The position numbers and the translations under genes were made by a program. A stretch of 64,000 nt of DNA from Sorghum bicolor (Eukaryota; Streptophyta; Magnoliopsida; Poales; Poaceae): assembly GCF_000003195.3 (NCBI RefSeq), contig NC_012871.2, forward strand, positions 52,480,843-52,544,842. The letters run 5' to 3'. The notes under the pieces were generated by a model. It was not told where the DNA came from, did not search any database, and saw only the letters and a list, made by a program, of their open reading frames with translations. Below, in pieces: positions 10,922-22,950 of the stretch; position 1 is the first letter of the stretch; each line of letters opens with the position of its first letter.

Positions 10922-12508
10922 TGAAAGCCCAAGTTTGGTTTTGGTAATTAATGACACCAAGTTGCTAATGCCTTGTGTGTAAGTGATTTGAGTTAGGCAT
11001 AGCAACACATGTGATGAAGGTGCATGGTGGCATGGAAAGGTGGCCACATGATCACAAAGGGATGAAACATAAAGTGAAGATCATGGTGATAGACAAGGAG
11101 CAAAGTTATCAAGGCAAAGGTATAAACATAGAGTTTTACTTTTGCCGGTCTAAGATGAGTAGAGAAGTGATTGACCGGATTTAGGATAGATAGCCGACTA
11201 CCAAGAGGGGAAATCACGGGTCATCTCTCGAATCAAGTGCTACTAGGTCCATATCTTGAGCATATGCATTAGGATCTAGTAAAGTGCTAACTTAACTCCT
11301 TTGGTGAAAATGTTTGTAAAAAGCTAACACACATGCACTTTGGTGGTGGACACTTGTTGGTGTTAGCATATTTACAAAGGAGGTGGAGTTCATAGGGTTG
11401 AGAGGGGCGGGATTCGGCGCTTTTGAGAAAAATAAGTGTATATTTTCCATTGTGCCGGTGGAAAATTTGGAGAAGTCACGGGAGTGTTTTCTCTCTGAGA
11501 AACACTCACCGGACACAAAGCGCAGAGGCACTGGACGCTGTCCCTAGCGTCCGGTGTGCTGTCAGTGCTTGACCCTGCTAGGGTTGAGCACCGGACGCAG
11601 GGTGTTCTCTGTTCATGCGTCCGGTGTGGCCTGACTGAAGCAGAGGGTATCTGTTTGAGAGCACCAGACGCTCTGGGTGCGTCCGTTGGTGTGCGTCCGG
11701 TGTGAGGGCGTTTTGCAACCCTCTCTGCGCATAAGTCCGGTGAGCACCGGACCGTCCGGTGCTCGGAGTCCGGTGAGGTTGTGAGTTTGACAAACTCTCT
11801 GCGCACGAGACCGGTGAGTACCGGACACGTCCGGTGCCCATTTAGTCGCGTCCGGTGGTCCACAGGTGACCGTTAGAGTTTGACGTGCGAGATTCAAAAG
11901 AGAACACATGGCCAACCCTAGAGCACCGAACGCATGGGGTTGAGCGTTCCCCGTGGGAGATCGCAATTGGCTACTCTAGTGGATTGCTCGTGGCTTGGAG
12001 GATCCCCATCTTATGAGTGGATGTTGGGCACCCGTTGAGGGTTTGGCTTTGAATTGCCAATTAGCTCGTGATCCATCAAGTGGGTGTATCACCACAACGA
12101 GGACTAGCTTGCCGGGAAGCAAGTGAACCTCGGTAAAAAATCTTGTGTCATCTCTTGCCGAGGATTCTCTTGTAATTGTGATTGATTGATTGACTATATT
12201 TCTACTCTACAATGTTGGTATAACAATCACTTCCCTCTCCTTTACTTATGTGCATACCTTGCTAGTTGTGTAGCTTGTTTAGCTTAGCTATCTTGTTTAG
12301 GACTGTAACAAGCTTCTAGTTGTGCTTTCTTGTTGTAACTAGTGTTTAGCTTTCTTGCGAGACTTGTGTAGGTGGCTTGCATAGCTTAATTGTGCTAGTG
12401 CTAGAATAGCTTCGCCTTTTGTTTTACTAATCAACTTATCTAGTTGAAGTTTGTAGAAAATTCAAATAGGCTATTCACCCCCCCCCCTCTAGCCATTTGG
12501 ACCTTTCA
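10922..12508 (+). repeat. Sirevirus 3' LTR with internal promoter deletion
   Basis: It starts TGAAAGCCC after a polypurine tract and ends CCTTTCA before the CCTCC duplication. Compared with the 5' LTR it lacks the MITE. It also lacks the segment equal to 3601-3997, joined at 11945-11947 within TTGAGC. That segment holds the TATA box. The short repeat at both edges (TTGAGCG, TTGAGCC) suggests illegitimate recombination. Confidence 0.92.
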
Positions 12509-12513
12509 CCTCC
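12509..12513. repeat. Target-site duplication (right copy), CCTCC
   Basis: It is identical to 2342-2346 and directly follows the CA end of the 3' LTR. Confidence 0.88.
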
Positions 12514-12599
12514 TCAGCTTCTCTATTAGCCGCAAGCAATCGCTTCCTCTAGGTCTGCTTCCTCTCGCAAGTCTCCGCCCCCTTCTCTCTCTGCCTCCC

Positions 12600-12785
12600 T
12601 CCACCGGCCAACACCAACATTGTCGTCCACGTCTACGCACCCGCGCCCCCCGCGTGGTGACCTGTGCTCCTCCTCCACGGCTTCAATGCCTCTCGACGTG
12701 GTAGTGGGCACCCTACGTCTGCAGCCACCTCGTGGCTGACCTCGACCCCATCGTCTCGGACCTCCTCTTCTTCGGTGCCTTAACA
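12600..12785 (+). pseudogene. Possible hydrolase (chlorophyllase-like) gene remnant
   Basis: One plus frame reads VVHVYAPAPPAW, a TGA stop, then PVLLLHGFNAS. This recalls the start of chlorophyllase-type alpha/beta hydrolases, in which a VxxP segment precedes PV(L/V)LFLHGF before the oxyanion turn. The match lasts only about 25 residues, then the frame is lost. GC-rich composition and a pyrimidine-rich leader (12540-12600) are gene-like. The similarity could be chance, because HG motifs are common. No lipase GxSxG was seen. It may be host DNA interrupted by the Sirevirus. Confidence 0.2.
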
Positions 12786-13846
12786 AACCCTAGCTAGGTT
12801 GTAGGTGACTTTTTGTAACTTGTCCTAATTATGTTAATAATATTCCTAAGACCACATTCCTTGATTAATTAACTAGTTAAACATTTTCCACTTCTCTTGT
12901 TCACAATTTGAGTTATTATTCCATCTCACGTTTTTTGTTATGATCTTAGCCATCCGTATCTATCACCACATAGCAATAATTTTTTTTATCCCTACCAAGA
13001 AACTGAAGAGATACCACATCCGTAGGAGATTTTTTTTCAGATAAGGTCGTACGAGATTATATATGGAGAGGAAGAGTGCAATAAGTCTCATTTTCAAATG
13101 TATGTAGCAGTAAAGGTTGGATTGGGCGTGCTGAGAGCAATAAGTCAAGCCTGCTCTTGATCTTATTTGGTATCAACCTTGGGCCTCTCCACCTCTCAAT
13201 CCAGGTTATGTATAGGCACAAAGTCAGTGTTTCAAAGCAAGCGTCAAATGGCATTGACCAAGAATGAAGACTTGGGGCTAGTGGACAAAAAAAACTCACT
13301 CCAGTAAAGCTCCTAGTTAGGCCTATAAAAGTAAGAGGCTCGATCTGAACACTGTACCACAATTACAAATTAGCGTCAGACAAGTCAGTAAAGTAGAAGA
13401 TTACCGTTGAACCATTGGTCGGCATGAATTTCTAATAGATCGTTTGGTCGCTTCGCTATATGAGGTTGTACATACTCCACATCAATCAGCATGCATACTT
13501 ACATTTACCATTGAACCATTGGACGGTAAAAATTTAATAACTAGGTCCAACCATCAATCGGTATATATATAGCCCTTGTTTTCATTCGCACGCTCATCCC
13601 ACCTCACTGATGCTCAAAATTTGGACAAGTCCACCAGTCAGAGTATTTGTCATAACCTAGCTCAACTTTTTTTAACATTTATTATTTCTACCACTGTCCA
13701 CTGCCAAGACTTTCTTCCTATCAGCCAGCGGCTGCCGCATCCCCTCTCCATCCCTCTGCCATATCTGCTCGAGGCCACAAGCTCAGGGCCATGGGCCCCC
13801 TCTACCACAAGCTCGAGGCTATAGGGTTTCTCCGCCCACTTGTGGT
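12786..13846. other. Intergenic DNA without recognisable genes
   Basis: Mostly AT-rich with no coding motif. Two diverged copies of an ACCRTTGAACCATTGG motif occur at about 13403 and 13507. GGT at 13844-13846 is the proposed left target duplication of the CACTA element. Confidence 0.5.
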
Positions 13847-13861
13847 TACTACTACAGTCAG

Positions 13862-14155
13862 GTACAGTAGGGGCGGCTAAATAAGCTCTGTAAGGGCGGC
13901 TGGCCCAGCCGCCCTTATGCAAACGCTCTTACAGTAGAATTCACTGTAAGGGCGGTTCAACACCAGCCGCCCTTACAGTGGCCCACTGTAAGGACGGTTG
14001 GAAACAACAACCGCCCTTACTAGTGACCACTGTAAGAGCGGCTGGTGCTTCCAGCCGTCCTTATAGTGAGCATTAGTAAGGACGGCTTGTGTCTCAGCCG
14101 CCTCTATTGTTCGCATTTGCAAGGGCGGCTCAATCTAGAACCACCCCTACAGTTA
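13862..14155. repeat. Left subterminal palindrome array of the CACTA element
   Basis: At least five inverted pairs built from (C)TGTAAGGGCGG(C/T)TGG and its reverse complement CCGCCCTTACAG, including those at about 13891-13920 and 13953-13980. Subterminal repeats are the binding sites of the TnpA-type protein in En/Spm elements. The same core recurs at 23583-23623 and 30205-30382. Confidence 0.85.
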
Positions 14156-14424
14156 TTTTTCAGAAAAAAATAAAAATTACAATAATCGAGTTGACAGCAC
14201 AGCACAGCACAGCACCACTTACATATATACATATATAATCAGATTCTCAACATCATAGATTCATAACATAAATATCCATACATATACACAGCACCACATT
14301 TATAATAACACATTTCAAGTCCAAAATGTTTCCAAGTCCATTACAAATCCATCCAAAAGAGTCCAAAATTTTTCAAGTACTAATACAAATCGATCACAGT
14401 CCATTCCAACAAGTTCACATGTAA
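14156..14424 (-). other. 3' flank of the Ulp1-type transposon gene
   Basis: AT-rich DNA with CA-rich runs (CAGCACAGCACAGCAC near 14199) between the left subterminal array and the stop codon at 14425-14427. It probably contains the 3' UTR. No clear terminator signal was identified. Confidence 0.5.
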
Positions 14425-17400
14425 TCAACGACCTAGACATAGCCTATCCCACTGACGGAGGTGCTGGTAAAGAGGATTGCTACCTAAGTCGGACTGTGGG
14501 TTATGGTAATCACCTTTGTAATAAACAACATGGTCCATTATAAAGTTGCAAAGGTCACCGACAATCTCTAAGAGGTCATCATCTCTGTAGACATCCCTTT
14601 TTAGTCCTTTTTCTTCTTTCCACTACAAGATCGTAAAAGACAAGTTTAGGTCTAGTGTAAAGAAAATATTGCAAAGCTAAGTGAGAAATACTATGTTTTC
14701 ATACTACAACCCACTAAGAGATTCAAACTTACCAATTCAGGGTGTCTCCTGTAGCCTTTTGTGTTACTGATGAAAGCACATACATAGTATCCACAATGCA
14801 GACTCCCTGGCCTTTGCTTGGGAAACTTTGTTTCAATTTGCAAATGGAGATGTGTCAAGTATAAGTACTGAAAAAATTAGTAATTTTATGCCAAACTAAG
14901 TCCAACTTACCGAACATAGAGATTTGAAACGCAAGTGGCTCCCCAGACCTGGATCATGCCTTCCTTTGTGATTCTTGACATAGGCCCTGAATGCCCTGTT
15001 TGAATGAGAATCGATGTGACTTATAGTATGTAGAAGTCGATTTAAAGTGAATCATATAAGGTTACTAGGATTACAAATTTGCTTACGTAATGAGAATTGA
15101 CATGAAGTCTTTATATGTGTGAGGGTCAAAATCTGCAGAATCACAAATCCATGCCATGTTCATCCCGACATCGACACCTATGACTATCCAGTGATTGCTA
15201 CAACAATTTTAAATAAACACATAAGTACCTTTGCATCAAAATAAGATAAACCGAACAATCGTTAAGTATACAATTAATCGAACTTACTTGAAGTGGTATG
15301 GAATCCATATTGTTTCGAAGTGTTGGAGATTCTTTAAACATACGGCAATCCACGCCGCAACCTTAAGAGACTCTTCTCTTATTTTGGCCGCACGGATCTT
15401 TTCTTTCTCCGCCAACGTCCCTCCAGCAGCTAGCTGTGGCGCATCCAATTCCCATCTCGATGGGTAATTAAAATTTATTTGTGCTACAGGCATAGGGTCT
15501 ACATACCCGGCTTTCGTTGAGCGTGTAGATTTCATAAAGTTTGCTTGCATTCTAAAAATCATGACGTAAGTTAGTTTTAGCAAAATCCAACTAGGTTACT
15601 TTCAAATCATATCAAGAGGAAGAGGACTTACAGGCACCAAGTGCGAATCAGATTCATCGACATTGAACTAAGGTGAAAGCATGATTGGATGTCGCTGAAG
15701 TCAAAGGCAATACCCGAAGCAGGGCCTCCAAATGTGCGAGCAGGTATTACTGCTTCCAACACATTCAGTTCTGTACGTGAAACATGCAAGTAGTACCAAT
15801 CATGGAACCTTCTCATTCCATATGGCATCTTACACAAGACCCGGTTTGGTAGGAAACGTTTGCCTTTTACATATTCTTTCGGGCAATCCTTTGACCACTT
15901 GATGGTTTCAACATCTGGATACTTTGTTATCGTTGTGTAGTCTGAGGTGTCAGTGGGCATCCTGTAGGCAAATTTGTTCGGGCCTTGGTTCTTAGGCTTG
16001 AACTGGTCATGAGCATACCACTTGTACATACCCAAGACGTTCATATCCACAAAAGATTTTGACCCTGTCGACCTTATCATGATGGGGATCTTTTCACGAG
16101 CTTCACATACTAGAGGGAGTAGTTCTTCATGTGTCGGCGGTGCTTGTTGAAAAGTCTGTGCCATCTCATCATGGCCTTGCTCGGGGCGAGCTGGAGAATG
16201 TTGTGGCTTAGGAGGCACATGTGGTGTCTCGTCATGCTCTGACTCGGCATGAGCTGTAGAAGGTTTTGGGCTATGAGGCACATGTGGTGTCTCGTCACGC
16301 TTTGGCTCGGCACGAGCTGTAGAAGGTTGCGGACTCTGAGGCACATGTGGCGTCTCATGCTCTGGCTCCGCACGAGCTACAGAAGGTTCACCTATTTGAG
16401 GCTCATGTGGCGACTCGTCATGCCCTAGCTCGACCCCTTGCTCACCAGCGGTTGGAGAAGCTGGTACCCTCTCATGCATCAAGTGGTCCTCATGAGACGG
16501 TGAATACACCTCTCCATCCTCAAGGTGGACTCTCTCCAGGTGTACATCACTTGGAGTTGGCGAGGAAACATTCAACACAATATCCTTTTTGTACTAGAGG
16601 ATGAACTGTTTCATGAGTAGTCCAAGCTCACGAATCCCCTCGCTAGTTGGGTGTTCAATCTTATGCTTCGCGTACTCGGGATTCACGGTATGCACCTCAA
16701 CCTTACTATAGTCGGTCGGGACCGGTTTATGGTGCCAGATGTCGCCTGGAATTGGAGGATGTTCCAGACCTGTTGCCACCTCAGCCATCTCCTGTCCCCT
16801 ACCGATGGGAATCAACAGGATGCAACGAGTTGGCACCCGTATGTGATCGACTGAGGTGGAGGCTGCATTAGAACCTTGGCTGCTTTGAACATTTGGAGGG
16901 CTACCAACTAGAACCAAATCCCTAGGCGGCTCCATTTGTGACCGTCGCTCAGTAGACAGTCCTTGCTCCTGTAGTTCCTTGGCAACTAGGGTCTTCACTA
17001 GGGTGGCAAGACTCTCCTCCTGGTTTCTACCATGTTTCTTGTACATCTCTACATCCTCTCAAAATCCTTCCTTCCAGGTCTTATGTTTCCCTAACCCCCT
17101 GACACGGCCTGGGTGCTCAGGGTTTCCCAATCCAAGGCTAAGCTCGTACTTCTCTCTAGAAGGAGTGAATGAGCCCTTCTCGATGTCTTCAGAATATTTC
17201 ATTATCCTTGACACTGCCTCCTCGGTCTCTGGCTTGGCAAATTTCATACTGCTGCCTGATTCTTCAAGATTCCTTGCAAAGACCCAACGCTTGGTGCGTG
17301 GCTTCAATTTCATTACTTTTGTATTCCCAGCAGCTACGGCCTCCTCTTCCATCTTTCTAAACATCTCTTCCTTGCCCTCGTAGCCACGGGGCCTAGACAA

Positions 17401-18463
17401 GGGTGGTGGATGTTCTTCTTCGCCTGCAAGCTGTTCTTTCACTTAAGGCCAAAGATTCTGGTGCAGTCTTCTCAGCCACGAGCAACGCCCAGATAGTAGG
17501 AGTGATGTGTCCATACTTATGGTACGGAGTTAACCCCTTTTTGATGTACTCGGTGTTCAGCTCATTCCTCCAACGTCGAAAGGATTCTCCCATCATCTTC
17601 ATAGCACGTCGTCTTACTAGGGGTAGCTTCTCTGCCGGAATCCTAAAATTAAAATTGACCAACAGACGATTTTTCCATAGGTCATCCTTTATGTCCTCTG
17701 GATAGTCGTGCCAATTACGGATTGATGGGTTCAACTTGTCTCTGACTAGGGCCCCAATTGCATTGCGGAATTTTGATTGGAACTCCTTTAGCTTAAGGAT
17801 CTGCCCTTCTTCCCCAACCTCATCAATCACATAAACCATTTTTGCATTTGGATAGTGGTTTGGCTTTCTGACCCCTCCTTTCCTTTTCACTTTGGTAGTC
17901 GAGGCCGAGGTTGTGCCTTCAGGTTGCGGAGCAGAGGCCACAATGGTAGTCTCTGTGCCTGTTGCCTCTGCCCTCCTTTCCCTTGCCCCGTCGTGTCCGG
18001 CGAAACGTGCCGGACGCCGACGTGGTCTTTTTGGAGGTTTAGGAGGGACCTGTATAAACAACTGGTCAAAGTGTTAGTAGAGGTAACATAGCCATATCGT
18101 TACCAAAATTTATGATTTACTAAGTGACCTTCATATCCCTACCTCCTCGTTTGGGTCAAAGTCCTTGTCTAACTCATCCGTCGTTGGCTTCCGTCTAGGT
18201 TCACATGGGTGTGGATCCTCAGGACTTTCATATCCCGAGGTTGAGTCATCGTCCTTGCTAGATCCTTCATCAGTCTCTCCTCTTCTTGCTTCTCCCCCTT
18301 GCTCCTCGCCAGACTCCTCCTGAGTAAGCATAAATGCTACACCATTGCCCACTTCTTCATCAAACTGTTCCTGAGAAAACTGATCATGTATTTCTTGCTC
18401 TCTAGGGCTAGGGTGCTCTTCATGTTCGTTGGATCGGGCTGCATTGCTTGTTGTCCGTGTCAT
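14425..18463 (-). pseudogene. CACTA second gene: Transposase_24-type protein with C48/Ulp1 protease domain
   Basis: Seven exons can be traced with consensus junctions: 18463-18143, 18049-15632, 15551-15288, 15197-15087, 14995-14911, 14867-14733 and 14622-14425 (TGA). Exon 1 is acidic. Exon 2 holds the Transposase_24-like block (RNWHDYPEDIKDDLW, YHKYGHITPTIWALL) and four copies of a HDETPHVP-type repeat at about 16200-16400. The last exons encode a C48 cysteine-protease core with His in NNHWIVIGVDV, Asp in WICDSADF, Gln in FPKQRPG and Cys in SLHCGYYVC. In Ulp1 families this core cleaves SUMO-like proteins; its role in transposons is unsettled. Exon 2 has a frameshift near 17440 and in-frame stops TGA 17057-17059 and TAG 16594-16596, so this copy is dead. 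All later exons read through cleanly. Confidence 0.87.
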
Positions 18464-18499
18464 TTCGTGATTTGTTCTAATAGATGAAAGGAATAAAGT

Positions 18500-19131
<632 letters not shown>

Positions 19132-19153
19132 CATGAGCGCTCATCGTCCCACC

Positions 19154-20260
19154 GCTCATCGTCCCACCATGTCATGAGCGCGGCTTCCTTAGGGTTCAGA
19201 AAAATACGCCTCAAGCGGTCGGTCACTGGCAGATACCACATTACCAAGGCAGGAATTTTTCTCTTCTTTGCGTCGTTGCCTAATGGGGTGTCCTCTGGAG
19301 GTCGAGATTCTTGTACCACCTTTTTGGAACCCTTCTTACTCCTCTTGTTCCCGGTGGAGGCTTCTCCGCCACTGTAAAGGTCATTATCCTTGTACCGACT
19401 TGCCCCACAACGAGGACATTTATCCAGACCTTCGAACGTTTCACCACGAAAAAGGATACAATGGTTGGGGCATGCATGGATCTTTTCAACACCCATTGTC
19501 AATGGACTTATGACCTTCTTAGCATGGTATGTGTTGGAGGGAACTAAGTTCGGCAGTGGTAGCACAGATAACAGAAGATGCAACAGATCGTCAAAACTGT
19601 AGTCTGACCAGCCGTACTTAGCCTTCAGGATGAGTAGCTCAAGCATAAAACGGAGCAGTGTCCAATGTGTTGGACAACCCTTCTCGACACCATACACAGT
19701 CTCCTTTGACGCTGTTTTCACCCGCTCTAGATTTTCTAGACCCTTCTTCTGTTGTAGTATTTCTGGTCCAATGGCCCGAAGCATTTCCTCTAAGTTGTCA
19801 AAGTTTTCTACATCCCCCTCACATGCTCCAACATCATTATTGTCAACACCGCCAACATCCCCATCATTATTGTCGACACCACCGGCATCATCACCATGTG
19901 CTTGTTCATTTGCTGAATCATGTTGCATTTGTGCTTCAAACATGTCTGCGTATTGGGACAACAATTGGCCTTCTTCAGCATCGTCTTCTTGGTCATCATG
20001 GTTGCCATCAAGAAACATTACTTCACCATGATGAAGCCATACTGTGTAGTTCGGGACAAATCCTCGCCTAATCAGATGTGATCTGATGATTTCCACATCA
20101 TAAGTTGCTAAGTGGTTCTTGCAATCTTTACAGGGACAAATAACTGAACAATTATTTCCTGCTGACAACGTCTTTGCATGATTCACCGCGATTGTAATAA
20201 ATTTGTCCACCTCATCAGCATAGGTTTGTGAGTACCTTGGCAAACCATACATCCAAGTAG
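19154..20260 (-). pseudogene. Internal duplicate of the TNP2 5' coding region
   Basis: These 1,107 bp match 28135-29241 at identical length with four substitutions seen by eye (99.6%). They encode the TNP2 N-terminus from residue 5 to about 373: the transposase-associated domain (MYGLPRYSQTYADEVDKF, CPCKDCKNH), the acidic linker, and the CPNHCILFRG/CPRCGASRY zinc ribbon. The native ATG and leader are missing. Both edges run into AGT repeats, on the right within CCAAGTAG, shared with the source. At the left edge GCTCATCGTCCCACC is repeated, as if copying stuttered. It has no catalytic part, so at most it could give a truncated, DNA-binding-type product. Confidence 0.92.
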
Positions 20261-21127
20261 TAGTAGTAGTTTAAAAAAGGCCTCAGAAACATGTCTACCA
20301 TCATTTGATCATGAACTTGGAGCATCAAGGCATCAAAATAAAGAAGAAGGCATCAAAACAGAGAAGGCCTCAGTACCATGTCAATCATCATTTGGTAACG
20401 ATGCCAAGTTCCTCACAAGTTCTTGATCATCAGCTCATATTCCATATAATGAATGAACTTAGACAATCTAATCATCGGCAAAACAAAGGAGAGAAGAAAA
20501 ATCATAGAAGTAGGAGAGAAGAGTAGAATTAGGACTAGAGTAGAGCAGCAGCTAGCACTAGTAGTAGACTAGTGCAGTAGTAGTAGAGTTGGAGCACAAC
20601 AGCAGTAGTAGTAGGATTACAGTAAGCCACAAATTAAAATGACAGTAAGCCCCAACAGTAGTGTAGTACTAGTAGAGTACTAGAGTAGAGCAGCAGCTAG
20701 GACTAGTAGTAGACTAGTGCAGTAGTGTTGGAGAGAGGATGAGAGTAGAAAATAGAAGAGAGATAGAAAGAGCAGAGAGGAAGGAGAGTTGAGGAGAGAG
20801 AAAGGTTTAAAAAAGGCCTTAGAAACATGTCTACCATCATTTGATCAAGAACTTAGAGCATCAAGGCATCAAAATAGAGAAGTAGGTTGAAGAGAGGAGA
20901 AGAGAGAGCAGCAGTGCTTTAGTAGTAGTAGCAGTGCTTTAGTAGTAGCAGCAGCAGATGAGAGGAGAAGATAGGAGAGAGAACAGACAAAGGAGACAAA
21001 TTAGTAATCGGTAGTAGAAGAAGAAGAAGAAGAAGAAGAAGAAGAAACTCATGTGCCCTCAAATTAGCGGGTTGCTGCTTTATAGAGCCATCCGCTGCTC
21101 TGTGGTGATCATAGATCATAGACTTAT
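20261..21127. repeat. CACTA internal repeat region, first part
   Basis: It contains AAAAAAGGCCT(C/T)AGAAACATGTC modules at about 20273 and 20809, each followed by CATCATTTGATCA and a GAACTT(G/A)GAGCATCAAGGCATC stretch, with AGT-rich filler between. It is probably an intron or leader of the second gene. A short GAA run lies near 21017. No coding motif. Confidence 0.75.
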
Positions 21128-21278
21128 ATGACAGTCAGTAATAGGTTAAGAGAAAACCCATTTGCACTACAAGACCAAAAACCTCGGGGGGAGGCTAGTA
21201 TCCAATGGCACTCCATTCGAGACGAGTTTCCCCCCGAAGCTTTCGGTCTAGGAGAAGCTATGGGTATTTGACTGTCAT
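21128..21278. ncRNA. Fold-back able to form a long hairpin, possible small-RNA precursor
   Basis: ATGACAGTCA (21128-21137) pairs with TGACTGTCAT (21269-21278), and ACCCAT pairs with ATGGGT further in. An inner stem of about 25 bp, 21172-21196 against 21225-21249, has about six mismatches (shared core CTTCGGGGGGA/CCTCGGGGGGA) and closes a 28-nt loop. The size and mismatch pattern resemble plant miRNA precursors, and rice miR820 is known to reside in CACTA elements, but this sequence does not look like miR820. It could equally be a small MITE inserted in the transposon. No expression evidence is available. Confidence 0.45.
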
Positions 21279-22950
21279 GTTGTCTCACTACACCTTTTGT
21301 ATCATCGAGCAAGAAATTTTGAAAAAAAGTAGTACAAGTAGTAAAGGCCTCAGTACCATGTCAATCATCATTTGATCATGAACTTGGAGCATAAAGGCAT
21401 CGTAATAGAGAAGATGAGGTCATATAGGGGCCGCTGGTAACGATGCCAAGTTCCTCACAAGTTCTTGATCATCAGCTCATATTCCATACAATGAATGGAC
21501 TTAGACAATCTCATCATCGGCAAAACAAAGGAGAGAAGAAAAATCATAGAAGTAGTAGGAGAGGAGAGGAGTAGTAGTATAGAGGACCACAGTTTATAAA
21601 ACTGTCGTAGAGAGGGTAGTAGTAGAGTTGGGCACAACAGCAGTAGTAGTAGGATTACAGTAAGCCCCAACAGTAGTGTAGTACTAGTAGAGTACTAGAG
21701 TAGAGCAGCAGCTAGCACTAGTAGTAGACTAGTGCAGTAGTGTTGGAGAGAGGATGAGAGTAGAAAATAGAAGAGAGATAGAAGGAGCAGAGAGGAAGTA
21801 GAGGTGAGGAGAGGGAAAGGTTTAAAAAAGGCCTCAGAAACATGTCTAGCATCATTTGATCAAGAACTTGGAGCATCAAGGCATCAAAACAGAGAAGAAG
21901 GCACTATAGAGGCGGCTAGTAATGATGCCAAGTTACTTATCAGTTTTGGATCATCAGCTCATATTCTAAAATAATGTATTGAATTAGACAATTTCATCAT
22001 CGGCAAAACAATAGTAGAGGAGAGAGAGTATAGTAGTAGTATAGAGGAGCACAGTTCAAAAAATGTCATCAATTCAAAATTATGCTAGTAAGCCACCACA
22101 AATAGTAGTAGAGAGGAGTGGCATATAAGCAGCCTGCTATATAAACAACAGTAATTATGCCTCAGTATATAAAACTGTCATGATGTATGATTAGTAGAGA
22201 GTAGTAGTATAGTTGGAGTAGAAAAGCAGTAGTAGTAGGATTACAGTAAGCCACAAATCAAAATGACAGTAAGCCACCACAAATCAACACAATTGGACAG
22301 TAAGCTACCTAGAACTAAAATCGAGCAAGTACTAATTAAGAGGGATAACAGTATTGCATTAAGTAGCAAACAGCAAGTACTAATCAAGAGATAGTAGACA
22401 ACAAGTACTAATCAAGAGATAGTAGACAGCAAGTACTAATCAAGAGGGACTATCTTTGTTTATCATACTATTCATTTTTAGTTGATATAGAGATAGTAAG
22501 GCACAATGACTGTATCAAAGAAGAAAAAGAATGTGTAGCAGAAATCAAGTACTAATCAAGAGGGAGAACAGTCAAGAATGTAGCATAATTGCATAAGAAT
22601 AAGATAATTTAGATGGTTGCACTATCAATCCACATGTTTGCACTATCAATCCACATGTTAAAACACAAACATTCAGTGTATTCAGTAAATTTGTGTGCAC
22701 TAGACAGATCCTACTGTTACTACAAATGTGTGCATCCCCACACCATACCAACTGAAAGAATGTCACCAAAGGCACAACAAATGTAAGAATATGCACCAAT
22801 TGGCTCTCAAGATATCTGAAACATGAGTACCAACCCATCACCTCCCCAAATAATTTATTGTACTCAACATCATAGAATTAAAACTCAGCAACCACTGGCC
22901 ACCAGAATAAATAAGGCTATGGTTTTAACTCAATGCAGAGCAACTAGAAG
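21279..22950. repeat. CACTA internal repeat region, second part
   Basis: More GGCCTCAG(A/T)AACATGTC...CATCATTTGATCA modules at about 21343 and 21824, each followed by a GATCATCAGCTCATATTC block, plus AGT-rich filler and repeats of CAAGTACTAATCAAGAG (about 22325-22560). Open frames here are short and without motif. Confidence 0.75.

Larger units (their letters stand above)
2347..12508 (+). mobile_element. Sirevirus-type Ty1/copia LTR retrotransposon, full structure but inactive
   Basis: A 10.2-kb element in plus orientation. It has a 5' LTR (2347-4555), a PBS complementary to initiator tRNA-Met (4558), gag, protease, integrase, reverse transcriptase and RNase H in copia order, several polypurine tracts, a 3' LTR (10922-12508) and a perfect CCTCC target duplication. 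Three features fit Sireviruses such as maize Opie and Ji: a large gag with a zinc knuckle, repeated AAAGGGGGAGA tracts before the 3' LTR, and CACCGGACG/CGTCCGGTG palindromes in the LTRs. At least seven lesions break gag and pol. Over the first 330 bp the LTRs differ at about 12 sites (near 3.5%), so the insertion is not recent, roughly 1 to 1.5 million years if 1.3e-8 substitutions per site per year applies. Confidence 0.93.
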
